Shown here piece by piece: positions 45,598 through 52,916 of a DNA stretch of 64,000 nt. A model generated the notes under the pieces. That model searched no databases, had not been told where the DNA came from, and saw only the letters and a list, made by a program, of their open reading frames with translations. The position numbers were made by a program, and so were the translations under genes. The stretch's first letter is position 1, and every line of letters starts with the position of its first letter. The stretch comes from an uncultured Parabacteroides sp. (GTDB taxonomy: Bacteria > Bacteroidota > Bacteroidia > Bacteroidales > Tannerellaceae), in assembly GCA_937894065.1 (NCBI GenBank), contig CALCST010000023.1:248001-312000 (forward strand), written 5' to 3'.

Positions 45598-47055
45598 TTA
45601 TTTTGCAGGAATATTTTTTAACAGTTCCAAAAGATGGCTCCACCACAAACCAACAGTTGAGATTTCAATTCTTTCGTTAGGAGAGTGGACGTCACGCAAT
45701 GTTGGACCGAATGAAATCATATCCAGATGAGGATATTTTTCAAGGAACAGCCCGCATTCCAAACCAGCGTGGATAGCCATAATTTCAGCATCTTTGTTGA
45801 ACAGTTTTCTGTATGTTTCCTGTGCAACCTTAAGAATGCTTGAGTTTGGATTAGGAGCCCAACCCGGATAGCCGTCGCCATGAGAAACTTCAGCACCAGC
45901 CAACAGGAATGTGCTTGCAACCTGATTTGCAACAGCAATCTTGCATGATTCGATAGAACTTCTCTGGCTTGTTCCAACAACAATAGTATTGTTTTCTTTC
46001 ATCTTGATTGATGCAAGGTTTGTTGAAGTTTCAACCAAGCCTTCGATGTCGTGACTCATACCGATAACACCGTGAGGACAAGCATGCATAGCATAGATAA
46101 CCTTAGTTGCAGTTTCGTTGTCAATGATGAATGAAGGTTTGTCTTCTGATTCCATAGTCAGACGAACATTCTTGTCAACGTGTTTCAATTCATTTTCAAT
46201 ATCAGCTGCAAAATGGTTAAGCAAAATGCGAACAGGTTCTTTGTCTGCCGGTTTTACACCGATAACTGCATGAGCTTCACGTGCGATAGCATTTCTCAAA
46301 TTACCGCCGTCGATTGATGCAAGAACAAATTCAGACTGCTTTTTAAGCAGATAAAGGAAGCGGACAAGAATCTTGTTGGCATTTCCAAGTCCTTTATGGA
46401 TTTCACCACCTGAGTGACCACCGTTAAGACCTTTCACATCAATTCTGAAATACTGATAGTCTGCTGGAGCTTCCTCAGCCTTATAATGGAATACAGCCTG
46501 AGTGTCTTTTCCTCCGGCGCAACCCATGAAAATCTGACCTTCGTCCTCACTGTCGAGGTTCAGAAGAATTCCTCCAGTCATAAATCCTGCCTGTAAAGCC
46601 TTTGCACCTGTCAATCCTGTTTCTTCATCAACAGTGAACAAACATTCAATCGGACCATGCTCAATATCATTTGAAGCAAGCAAAGCAAGTTCAGCAGCCA
46701 TACCGATACCGTTGTCTGCACCGAGAGTAGTACCTTTTGCGCACAACCAGTCGCCGTCAACAACAGTTTCGATTGGGTCATTTTCAAAATCATGCACAGT
46801 GTCATTATTCTTTTCGCACACCATATCCATATGTGATTGAAGAATAACAGTTGGCAGATTTTCAAAACCTTTTGTTGCAGGCTTACTCATTAAGATATTT
46901 CCTGCTTCGTCCTTTTTAATATCTACATTATATTTTTTAGCGAAAGATTCCAGGTACGCTATAATTTTTCCCTCTTTTTTTGATGGGCGAGGAACTTGAG
47001 TGATTTCATGGAAAAACTTCCATACGATTTCCGGTTTTAATTCTGTAATGTTCAT
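45598..47055 (-). CDS. pepD: Aminoacyl-histidine dipeptidase (M20 family)
   Basis: The 485-residue cytosolic metallopeptidase has the dinuclear zinc ligands of PepD: QSHMDMVCEKN (His, Asp), LGADNGIGMA (bridging Asp), VDEETGLTGA (catalytic Glu-Glu) and LNLDSEDEG (Asp). A C-terminal His in the region around HAGLECGLF completes the site. It hydrolyses carnosine-like Xaa-His dipeptides and other dipeptides. It stands alone on the minus strand, divergent from the OmpH-like operon. Confidence 0.94.
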   Translation of the reverse strand: MNITELKPEIVWKFFHEITQVPRPSKKEGKIIAYLESFAKKYNVDIKKDEAGNILMSKPATKGFENLPTVILQSHMDMVCEKNNDTVHDFENDPIETVVDGDWLCAKGTTLGADNGIGMAAELALLASNDIEHGPIECLFTVDEETGLTGAKALQAGFMTGGILLNLDSEDEGQIFMGCAGGKDTQAVFHYKAEEAPADYQYFRIDVKGLNGGHSGGEIHKGLGNANKILVRFLYLLKKQSEFVLASIDGGNLRNAIAREAHAVIGVKPADKEPVRILLNHFAADIENELKHVDKNVRLTMESEDKPSFIIDNETATKVIYAMHACPHGVIGMSHDIEGLVETSTNLASIKMKENNTIVVGTSQRSSIESCKIAVANQVASTFLLAGAEVSHGDGYPGWAPNPNSSILKVAQETYRKLFNKDAEIMAIHAGLECGLFLEKYPHLDMISFGPTLRDVHSPNERIEISTVGLWWSHLLELLKNIPAK

Positions 47056-47153
47056 ATCCTTTTTTGTGTTAAAATATGATTATAATAAGTGTCAATAAAG
47101 AGCGAAAACAAGAATTCTAGCAAAAAAAGTAGAATTATACGTGTAAAATCTAC

Positions 47154-47181
47154 TTTGTAATCACTTAAACTCTTATCTTTG
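47154..47181 (+). promoter_or_regulatory. Promoter of the OmpH-like operon
   Basis: A strong -7 element, TATCTTTGC (47174-47182). The best upstream box, TTTG (47154-47157), has a 16-base spacer, shorter than usual. The leader would be about 85 nt. Confidence 0.6.
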
Positions 47182-47273
47182 CGTCCACAAATATAGTGAA
47201 AGGCGAGTGCAGAGCAAAATAAAAAACTTGTTTTTGATTTTGATATGCCAGTCGCATCTAAATTAATATTGTA

Positions 47274-47492
47274 ATGTTGAAAGTATTATTCATAACAGTC
47301 ATAATAATTCTAATATGCGTTGTTCTTTTGTCTGTCAAAGTTATATTCAAAAAGAACGGTAGATTTCCTAATACACATATTGAAGGAAACAAAGAATTGG
47401 CAAAAAAAGGAATATATTGCGCAAAGACGGAAGACCGTTTGCAACGCAAGCAGCAGAATTTGATTGACAGACTGAATGAGCAAATAAAATAA
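47274..47492 (+). CDS. Small membrane-anchored protein, 72 residues
   Basis: An N-terminal transmembrane helix (residues 3-24, LFITVIIILICVVLLSVKVI) is followed by a short charged tail with HIEGNKELAKKGIYCAKTED. The single-TM plus GIYCAKTED-type tail recurs in small Bacteroidetes proteins of unknown function. It begins an apparent operon with the OmpH-like gene 20 bases downstream. Confidence 0.75.
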   Translation: MLKVLFITVIIILICVVLLSVKVIFKKNGRFPNTHIEGNKELAKKGIYCAKTEDRLQRKQQNLIDRLNEQIK

Positions 47493-47512
47493 AAAATAAT
47501 AATAAACACTTT

Positions 47513-48118
47513 ATGAAGAACATTAACTACGTCGTTAACGGAGTGCTGGCTATTGCGGTTATCATTCTGTTTGTTATGCAGTTCTCAGGTAAGAATGAAA
47601 CTAAGGCCGTAAAGAGCATTTCTTCAGGAGAAGCGTCTAACGGAACTATGCCTGTTGCTTATGTAAATGTGGATTCTCTGCTTGAGAACTACAATTATGC
47701 AAAAGATTTGAATGAAATTATTTTAAAGAAATCTGAAAACTCCCGTGCTAGCGTAAACCAGAAAGCAAACAGCTTACGCACAGAAATGCAGGAATTTCAG
47801 AGAAAAATTGAGAATAACGCTTTTCTAACTCGTGAAAGAGCAGAACAGGAACAGCAGCGTCTGTTGCAGAAACAGCAGGAATTGCAGGAACTTGATGCTC
47901 GTTTGTCTCAGGAATTGCTTACAGAGCAGCAGAAACTGAACGAACAGCTTCGTGATACAGTTGTTGCTCAGTTGAAAGTCTATAACAAAGATAAAGGATA
48001 CCATATTATATATAGCAATACAATGGGCGATAATATCCTTTATGCTCAGGACGGATATGATATCACTGCCGAATTGCTTGAATATTTGAATAAGAACTAT
48101 TCAAATGCTTCAAAGTAA
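47513..48118 (+). CDS. OmpH/Skp-like envelope protein
   Basis: The 201-residue product has an N-terminal hydrophobic anchor (residues 5-23, NGVLAIAVIILFVMQF). VAYVNVDSLLENYNYAKDL matches the start of OmpH/Skp, and a long coiled coil follows (about 75-150; Glu/Gln-rich, EQEQQRLLQKQQELQELDAR). It ends GDNILYAQDGYDITAELLEY, the usual strand after the tentacle helices. Skp proteins escort unfolded outer-membrane proteins through the periplasm. It ends at the strong terminator at 48200-48234. Confidence 0.9.
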   Translation: MKNINYVVNGVLAIAVIILFVMQFSGKNETKAVKSISSGEASNGTMPVAYVNVDSLLENYNYAKDLNEIILKKSENSRASVNQKANSLRTEMQEFQRKIENNAFLTRERAEQEQQRLLQKQQELQELDARLSQELLTEQQKLNEQLRDTVVAQLKVYNKDKGYHIIYSNTMGDNILYAQDGYDITAELLEYLNKNYSNASK

Positions 48119-48199
48119 GTAATAGACAAGGATTGGAAAATAATTTTACAGGAAACTAAAACCTGAATAACTTTATAATATATTAATAGTTTAAGTTGG

Positions 48200-48234
48200 G
48201 GCGTGCCGGAATTATATTTCGGCACGCCTTTTTT
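48200..48234 (+). terminator. Terminator of the OmpH-like operon
   Basis: GGCGTGCCG (48200-48208) pairs perfectly with CGGCACGCC (48220-48228), followed by a run of six Ts. Confidence 0.92.
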
Positions 48235-48293
48235 ATACCTGAAAATAGCTATAAAAAGAATGTTTACTGGGTGTAGAATACCTTGTTATGGTT

Positions 48294-48325
48294 ATTGCAT
48301 ACTATTACTAATGTGGATAATTTTG
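48294..48325 (+). promoter_or_regulatory. Promoter of eno
   Basis: ATTG (48294-48297), a 20-base spacer and TAATTTTGC (48318-48326). The start site would lie about 20 bases before the ATG. Confidence 0.7.
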
Positions 48326-48351
48326 CGATGTAATCAAAAACAAGAATAAGT

Positions 48352-49632
48352 ATGAAAATTGAAAAGATAATCGGACGCGAAGTCTTGGACTCACGTGGAA
48401 ACCCGACAGTAGAAGTAGATGTGATTTTGGAGTCAGGTGTTATGGGACGTGCTTCTGTTCCTTCAGGAGCATCAACCGGCGAAAACGAGGCTTTGGAACT
48501 TCGTGATGGCGATAAATCACGCTATTGCGGTAAAGGTGTGCTGAAGGCAGTTGAAAATGTCAACACAAAGATTGCTCCAGCTTTGAAAGGAATGTCTGCC
48601 CTCGACCAGGTCGGTGTTGATAATGCTATGCTGAAACTGGACGGAACAAAAACCAAATCTAATTTGGGTGCAAATGCTATCCTAGGAGTTTCTCTGGCAG
48701 TGGCAAAGGCAGCAGCCAACTATCTTGATATTCCTCTTTACAGATATATTGGCGGAACTAACACTTATGTAATGCCTGTTCCGATGATGAACATTATCAA
48801 TGGCGGCTCTCACAGCGATGCTCCGATTGCTTTCCAGGAATTTATGATTCGTCCGGTCGGCGCTTCTTCTTTCCGTGAAGGATTGCGTATGGGTGCAGAA
48901 GTGTTCCATGCTTTGAAAAAAGTGTTGCACGACCGCGGACTTAGCACAGCTGTAGGTGACGAAGGTGGTTTTGCTCCATCTCTCGACGGTACAGAAGATG
49001 CTTTGAACTCAATCATTGCAGCAATCAAGGCGGCAGGTTATGTTCCTGGAAAAGACGTGATGATTGGAATGGACTGTGCTTCATCGGAATTCTATTCAGA
49101 CGGAATCTATGACTATACAAAATTTGAAGGAGCAAAAGGCGTAAAACGTACTTCGGATGAGCAGGTTGATTATCTTGAAAAACTTATCAACGAATATCCT
49201 ATCGATTCAATCGAAGACGGAATGAGCGAAAACGACTGGGAAGGATGGAAAAAACTTACTGACAGAATCGGGAACCGCTGCCAGCTGGTTGGTGACGATT
49301 TGTTTGTGACAAATGTTGAATTCCTTTCACGCGGTATTCAGGAAGGTTGTGCCAATTCAATCCTTATCAAAGTTAACCAGATTGGTTCTTTGACAGAAAC
49401 ATTGAATGCTATCGAAATGGCTCACCGCCATGGATACACAACGGTTACTTCTCATCGTTCCGGTGAGACTGAGGATGCTACGATTGCAGATATCGCAGTG
49501 GCAACCAACAGCGGACAAATCAAGACAGGTTCGTTGAGCCGCTCAGACCGTATGGCAAAATATAACCAGTTGCTTCGCATCGAAGAAGAATTGGGTGAAA
49601 GAGCTGTTTATGGCTATAAACGTTTAAAATAA
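48352..49632 (+). CDS. eno: Enolase
   Basis: The 426-residue product begins MKIEKIIGREVLDSRGNPTV. It contains PSGASTGENEALELRD, the Mg ligands in GMDCASSEFY, SIEDGMSEND and VGDDLFVTN, the catalytic Lys in ILIKVNQIGSLTETL, and the signature SHRSGETEDATIADIAVAT. It converts 2-phosphoglycerate to phosphoenolpyruvate in glycolysis. It is monocistronic, with its own promoter and terminator. Confidence 0.98.
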   Translation: MKIEKIIGREVLDSRGNPTVEVDVILESGVMGRASVPSGASTGENEALELRDGDKSRYCGKGVLKAVENVNTKIAPALKGMSALDQVGVDNAMLKLDGTKTKSNLGANAILGVSLAVAKAAANYLDIPLYRYIGGTNTYVMPVPMMNIINGGSHSDAPIAFQEFMIRPVGASSFREGLRMGAEVFHALKKVLHDRGLSTAVGDEGGFAPSLDGTEDALNSIIAAIKAAGYVPGKDVMIGMDCASSEFYSDGIYDYTKFEGAKGVKRTSDEQVDYLEKLINEYPIDSIEDGMSENDWEGWKKLTDRIGNRCQLVGDDLFVTNVEFLSRGIQEGCANSILIKVNQIGSLTETLNAIEMAHRHGYTTVTSHRSGETEDATIADIAVATNSGQIKTGSLSRSDRMAKYNQLLRIEEELGERAVYGYKRLK

Positions 49633-49676
49633 CTTGACTGTTAGATACATTATAATCGCTAATTTATGTAAGATAT

Positions 49677-49716
49677 GAAAGGGAAGGCTTTTCCGGGAGG
49701 AAGAGCCTTTCTTGTT
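49677..49716 (+). terminator. Terminator of eno
   Basis: AGGCTTTTCC (49685-49694) pairs with GGAAGAGCCT (49699-49708) with one wobble, extended by flanking A-T pairs, then TTTCTTGTTTT. Confidence 0.8.
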
Positions 49717-49808
49717 TTCGTGACAATAGTAAATTGAACGTTGAACTGGTACATCTTGAATTCTTAATAATACCTTTTAATAAATGCATTCTTCACTATT
49801 TAAGTTTA

Positions 49809-49888
49809 AAACTAAGACTTAGTTTCTATAATCTTAGTCTTAGTTTATAAAAACTAAAGCTAAGTTTTTACAAACTAAGGCTTAGTTG
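49809..49888. repeat. Four 17-bp palindrome units phased at exactly 21 bp
   Basis: Units AAACTAAGACTTAGTTT, a half-degenerate ATCTTAGTCTTAGTTT, AAACTAAAGCTAAGTTT and AAACTAAGGCTTAGTTG have centres at 49817, 49838, 49859 and 49880. The spacing is 21 bases each time, two helical turns, placing all sites on one face of the DNA. The array lies after the eno terminator and about 80 bases upstream of the TRIC promoter. The rest of the 49717-50010 gap shows nothing else apart from that promoter. Confidence 0.8.
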
Positions 49889-49965
49889 CAAGAAAATATA
49901 CTACCCTTTCGATTATGCACTTAGCTTAGCAGATATTGGATAAGATGAATATAGGAAAAGATTGC

Positions 49966-49997
49966 GTTGAACAGAATATTTCTTTTTCATATCTTTG
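49966..49997 (+). promoter_or_regulatory. Promoter of the TRIC channel gene
   Basis: GTTG (49966-49969), a 20-base spacer and TATCTTTGC (49990-49998). The ATG at 50011 follows the -7 box by only 13 bases, so the leader is a few bases long; this excludes the upstream in-frame TTG at 49936. Confidence 0.75.
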
Positions 49998-50010
49998 CCG
50001 GAAAAAACAA

Positions 50011-50619
50011 ATGATAGATTTCATAACTTTATGTGATTATGTCGGAACATTTGCCTTTGCCATAAGTGGTATACGCCTGGCTTCAGCAAAGAAATTCGAC
50101 TGGTTCGGAGCCTATGTGGTGGGCGGTGTGACAGCTGTTGGTGGTGGAACAATGAGAGATGTATTTTTGGGAGCCACACCGTTTTGGATGACACAATCTT
50201 CTTATCTAATTGTGACAGGTCTTGCCCTTTTGTTCGTAATCATTTTCAGGAAATACGTTATCAGGCTGAATAATACCATATTTATTTTCGACGCCATAGG
50301 ATTGGGCTTGTTTACTGTCGTGGGAGTTGCAAAAACTCTTGAATATGGATTCCCGATTTGGGCAGCTATAATAATGGGCACTGTTACCGGTGCTTTTGGT
50401 GGTATGCTACGTGATACGCTGATAAACGAAGTGCCGTTGATTTTCCGAAAAGATATATATGCTTCGGCATGCGTGATAGGTGGTATTATATATTATATAT
50501 GTTTACAGATAAATATTTCTCTTCCGGTAACACAGTTCATATCGGCTGCCACGGTGTTTGTAACCCGTGCCATTGCCGTGAAGTATCATATAAGTCTGCC
50601 GGTTTTAAAAGGAGAATAG
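50011..50619 (+). CDS. TRIC cation channel / UPF0126 membrane protein
   Basis: The 202-residue product has six to seven hydrophobic segments. Two repeated half-domains each carry the glycine-rich signature GGxxRD: VVGGVTAVGGGTMRDVFLGA and IMGTVTGAFGGMLRDTLINE, the mark of UPF0126 (YicG) proteins now assigned to the prokaryotic TRIC channel fold. It would be a trimeric inner-membrane cation (K/Na) channel. It is preceded by an unusual phased palindrome array (49809-49888) that may control it. Confidence 0.9.
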   Translation: MIDFITLCDYVGTFAFAISGIRLASAKKFDWFGAYVVGGVTAVGGGTMRDVFLGATPFWMTQSSYLIVTGLALLFVIIFRKYVIRLNNTIFIFDAIGLGLFTVVGVAKTLEYGFPIWAAIIMGTVTGAFGGMLRDTLINEVPLIFRKDIYASACVIGGIIYYICLQINISLPVTQFISAATVFVTRAIAVKYHISLPVLKGE

Positions 50620-50651
50620 CTTGTCAAAACAGAGCTAATCATTTATCTTTG
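50620..50651 (+). promoter_or_regulatory. Promoter of the asparaginase gene
   Basis: CTTG (50620-50623), a 20-base spacer and TATCTTTG (50644-50651), directly after the TRIC stop codon. Confidence 0.7.
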
Positions 50652-50718
50652 TATTTTCCGAATTAGTGGTTGAAACCAGTGTCTGCAAGACATAAATATT
50701 AATAATGTATACAAGGAA

Positions 50719-51774
50719 ATGAACACTACGCAAGATAAAGCATCCATTCTGTTGATATACACCGGTGGAACAATAGGAATGACGGAGAATCCGGAAACAG
50801 GAGTTCTTGAATCTTTCAATTTCCAGCATTTGGCTGAGAATGTCCCGGAATTGAAGAAACTAGGTCACCATGTTGAGACCATACAGTTTGAACCACCGAT
50901 GGATTCGTCTGCAATGGGACCGGATTCGTGGATGAAAATAGTACGGATAATTTCTGACAATTACTCCAAATTTGACGGATTTGTTGTTTTGCACGGAACG
51001 GATACTATGTCCTATACAGCTTCGGCTCTCAGCTTTATGCTTGAGAATCTGAGCAAGCCTGTGATTCTTACCGGTTCACAGCTCCCGATAGGTATGTTGC
51101 GTACGGATGGAAAGGAAAATCTTATAACAGCTATTGAAATTGCGGCTGCTAAGGAAAACGGTATACCTATTGTTCCTGAGGTTTGCGTATTCTTTGAGAA
51201 CGAGCTTATGCGCGGAAACAGAACATGCAAGGCTAATGCTGATAACTTCAATGCTTTCCGTTCATATAATTATCCTTCGCTGGCAAAAGCCGGAATACAT
51301 ATTAAATATGACCAGTCGCAGATATACAGGCCGATTTCACGCAAGCCTTTGAAACCTCATTATCTGCTTGACAGAAATATTGCCATATTGAAACTTTTCC
51401 CTGGAATTTCACCTCAGGTGGTGGAAAGCATACTTAATATTCCTGGAATAAAGGGTGTGGTGATGGAAACTTTCGGAAGCGGGAATGCTCCAATGGACGA
51501 GTGGTTCCTTTCTATGCTGAAAGATGCGGTTGACAGAGGAATTGTGATTGTCAATGTCACACAATGCCGTGCCGGTAGTGTTGAGATGCACCGTTATGAA
51601 ACGGGACACAAGCTGCTCGAAATCGGAGTTGTTTCGGGATATGACAGCACAACCGAAAGTGCTGTGACAAAACTAATGTTCCTGTTTGGACATGGTTTGA
51701 CTCCTGATGAGGTGAAAGAGCATATGAATTGCTCATTGATTGGTGAAATTACGCTACCGGCAGCCTTGCGATAG
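50719..51774 (+). CDS. ansA: Type I L-asparaginase
   Basis: The 351-residue product has the two threonine active-site motifs: IYTGGTIGMTENPETG and VVLHGTDTMSYTASALSFML. LTGSQLPIG and the C-terminal QCRAGSVEM follow. There is no signal peptide, consistent with a cytosolic type I enzyme that hydrolyses asparagine to aspartate and ammonia. It is followed 36 bases later by the MBL hydrolase gene, probably co-transcribed. Confidence 0.93.
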   Translation: MNTTQDKASILLIYTGGTIGMTENPETGVLESFNFQHLAENVPELKKLGHHVETIQFEPPMDSSAMGPDSWMKIVRIISDNYSKFDGFVVLHGTDTMSYTASALSFMLENLSKPVILTGSQLPIGMLRTDGKENLITAIEIAAAKENGIPIVPEVCVFFENELMRGNRTCKANADNFNAFRSYNYPSLAKAGIHIKYDQSQIYRPISRKPLKPHYLLDRNIAILKLFPGISPQVVESILNIPGIKGVVMETFGSGNAPMDEWFLSMLKDAVDRGIVIVNVTQCRAGSVEMHRYETGHKLLEIGVVSGYDSTTESAVTKLMFLFGHGLTPDEVKEHMNCSLIGEITLPAALR

Positions 51775-51810
51775 GTTGTTGCGCATAGCTAAAAATATGA
51801 GAGGATAATA

Positions 51811-52614
51811 ATGAAATTGTTATTTTTTAGTTTGGCGAGTGGAAGCAGTGGAAACTGCTATTATCTTGGCACATCTGAATATGGAATACTGATTGATGCC
51901 GGTATAGGCTTCAGAACTATAAAGAAGTCTCTTAAAGATAAAGGTATCGAAATTGAAAAAATAATAGCCGTGCTGGTCACTCACGACCATGCCGACCACA
52001 TAAAAACTGTAGGAATCCTTGGTGAAAGAATGAATATCCCTGTATATTCAACCGAAGGAGTGCATTTCGGTATCAACAGAAGCCGCTATGTGGAAGATAA
52101 GCTTTATACGTCGAGAAGGGTTATCGAGAAGGAAACACCGTTTATGATAAAGGATTTCAGGATAACTGCGTTTCAGGTGCCTCACGACAGTGTTGATAGT
52201 GTCGGTTATTTTATTGAATATGCAAATCACAAGTTCACCATAGCAACAGATGTTGGACATATCACTGATACTGTAGGTAAATATATAGCCCAGGCAAATC
52301 ATCTTGTTATTGAGGCAAACTATGATGAAACAATGCTTGTTCAGGGTTCTTATCCGGCGTTTCTTAAGGAACGTGTGGCAAGCCCGATTGGTCATTTGAG
52401 CAACAGGGAAGCTGCTGAATTTATTGCTACGCATTATACTCCGGAACTTAAAAATATTTGGCTTTGTCATCTTAGCCGCGACAACAACCATCCGGAGCTT
52501 GCCTACAAGACTGTGGATACACGTCTGTATCAGGAAGGTATCAGAGTGGGGAAGGATGTTTCTCTGGTTGCATTGAAGAGGACAAACCCTTCTGATATGT
52601 ATGAACTGGAGTGA
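51811..52614 (+). CDS. MBL-fold hydrolase, YycJ/WalJ type
   Basis: The 267-residue product begins with ASGSSGNCYYLGTSEYGILI, the YycJ N-terminus. It has the metallo-beta-lactamase metal motif VTHDHADHIKTV (HxHxDH), a further ligand Asp in ATDVGHITD, and HLSRDNNHPEL near the end. YycJ proteins are cytosolic exonuclease-like enzymes linked to DNA repair and cell-wall coordination in Firmicutes. The role in Bacteroidetes is inferred. Confidence 0.9.
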   Translation: MKLLFFSLASGSSGNCYYLGTSEYGILIDAGIGFRTIKKSLKDKGIEIEKIIAVLVTHDHADHIKTVGILGERMNIPVYSTEGVHFGINRSRYVEDKLYTSRRVIEKETPFMIKDFRITAFQVPHDSVDSVGYFIEYANHKFTIATDVGHITDTVGKYIAQANHLVIEANYDETMLVQGSYPAFLKERVASPIGHLSNREAAEFIATHYTPELKNIWLCHLSRDNNHPELAYKTVDTRLYQEGIRVGKDVSLVALKRTNPSDMYELE

Positions 52615-52650
52615 TGATAGAAATTTTTTTAGTAAAAAGTTTGGGAAAAG

Positions 52651-52681
52651 TTTGCAGAGAAAAATAAAAGTCGTATCTTTG
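52651..52681 (+). promoter_or_regulatory. Promoter of tRNA-Lys
   Basis: TTTG (52651-52654), a 19-base spacer and TATCTTTGC (52674-52682), a full consensus, 35 bases before the tRNA. Confidence 0.88.
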
Positions 52682-52716
52682 CACCCGCAATCGAGAACGA
52701 AACGGTTGTTAAGAAT

Positions 52717-52789
52717 GACTTCGTAGCTCAGTTGGTAGAGCAAATGACTCTTAATCATTGGGTCGAGGGTTCGAGCCCCTCCGAGGTCA
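52717..52789 (+). tRNA. tRNA-Lys (anticodon CTT)
   Basis: The 73-nt cloverleaf has acceptor GACTTCG pairing with CGAGGTC (one G-T), D arm GCTCAGTTGGTAGAGC, and anticodon stem AATGA/TCATT with loop CTCTTAA (anticodon CTT, codon AAG). The T arm is GAGGGTTCGAGCCCCTC. The discriminator is A; CCA is not encoded. Confidence 0.96.
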
Positions 52790-52792
52790 CGA

Positions 52793-52824
52793 AAGGGAAT
52801 ATGCCGGAAGCGTATTCCTTTTTT
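52793..52824 (+). terminator. Terminator of tRNA-Lys
   Basis: GGAATATG (52796-52803) pairs with CGTATTCC (52811-52818) with one wobble, then a T-run, directly after the tRNA. Confidence 0.85.
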
Positions 52825-52849
52825 CGTTTATTAATGTTGAAAAATTGCT

Positions 52850-52857
52850 TATTTTTG
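52850..52857 (+). promoter_or_regulatory. Putative -7 element of the GH92 gene
   Basis: TATTTTTG followed by TGTACG, 60 bases before the ATG. No -33 box at the right spacing. Confidence 0.45.
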
Positions 52858-52916
52858 TGTACGCCTTAAAACTAGATTAATTGTTTAATGCAGCTAGTCT
52901 GCTAAAATAACTTTTT

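Noticed and set aside
49801..49890. CRISPR-like array at the phased palindromes
   Set aside because: Units are 17 bp with 4-bp gaps, not 24-40 bp repeats with unique 30-bp spacers, and no cas gene is near.
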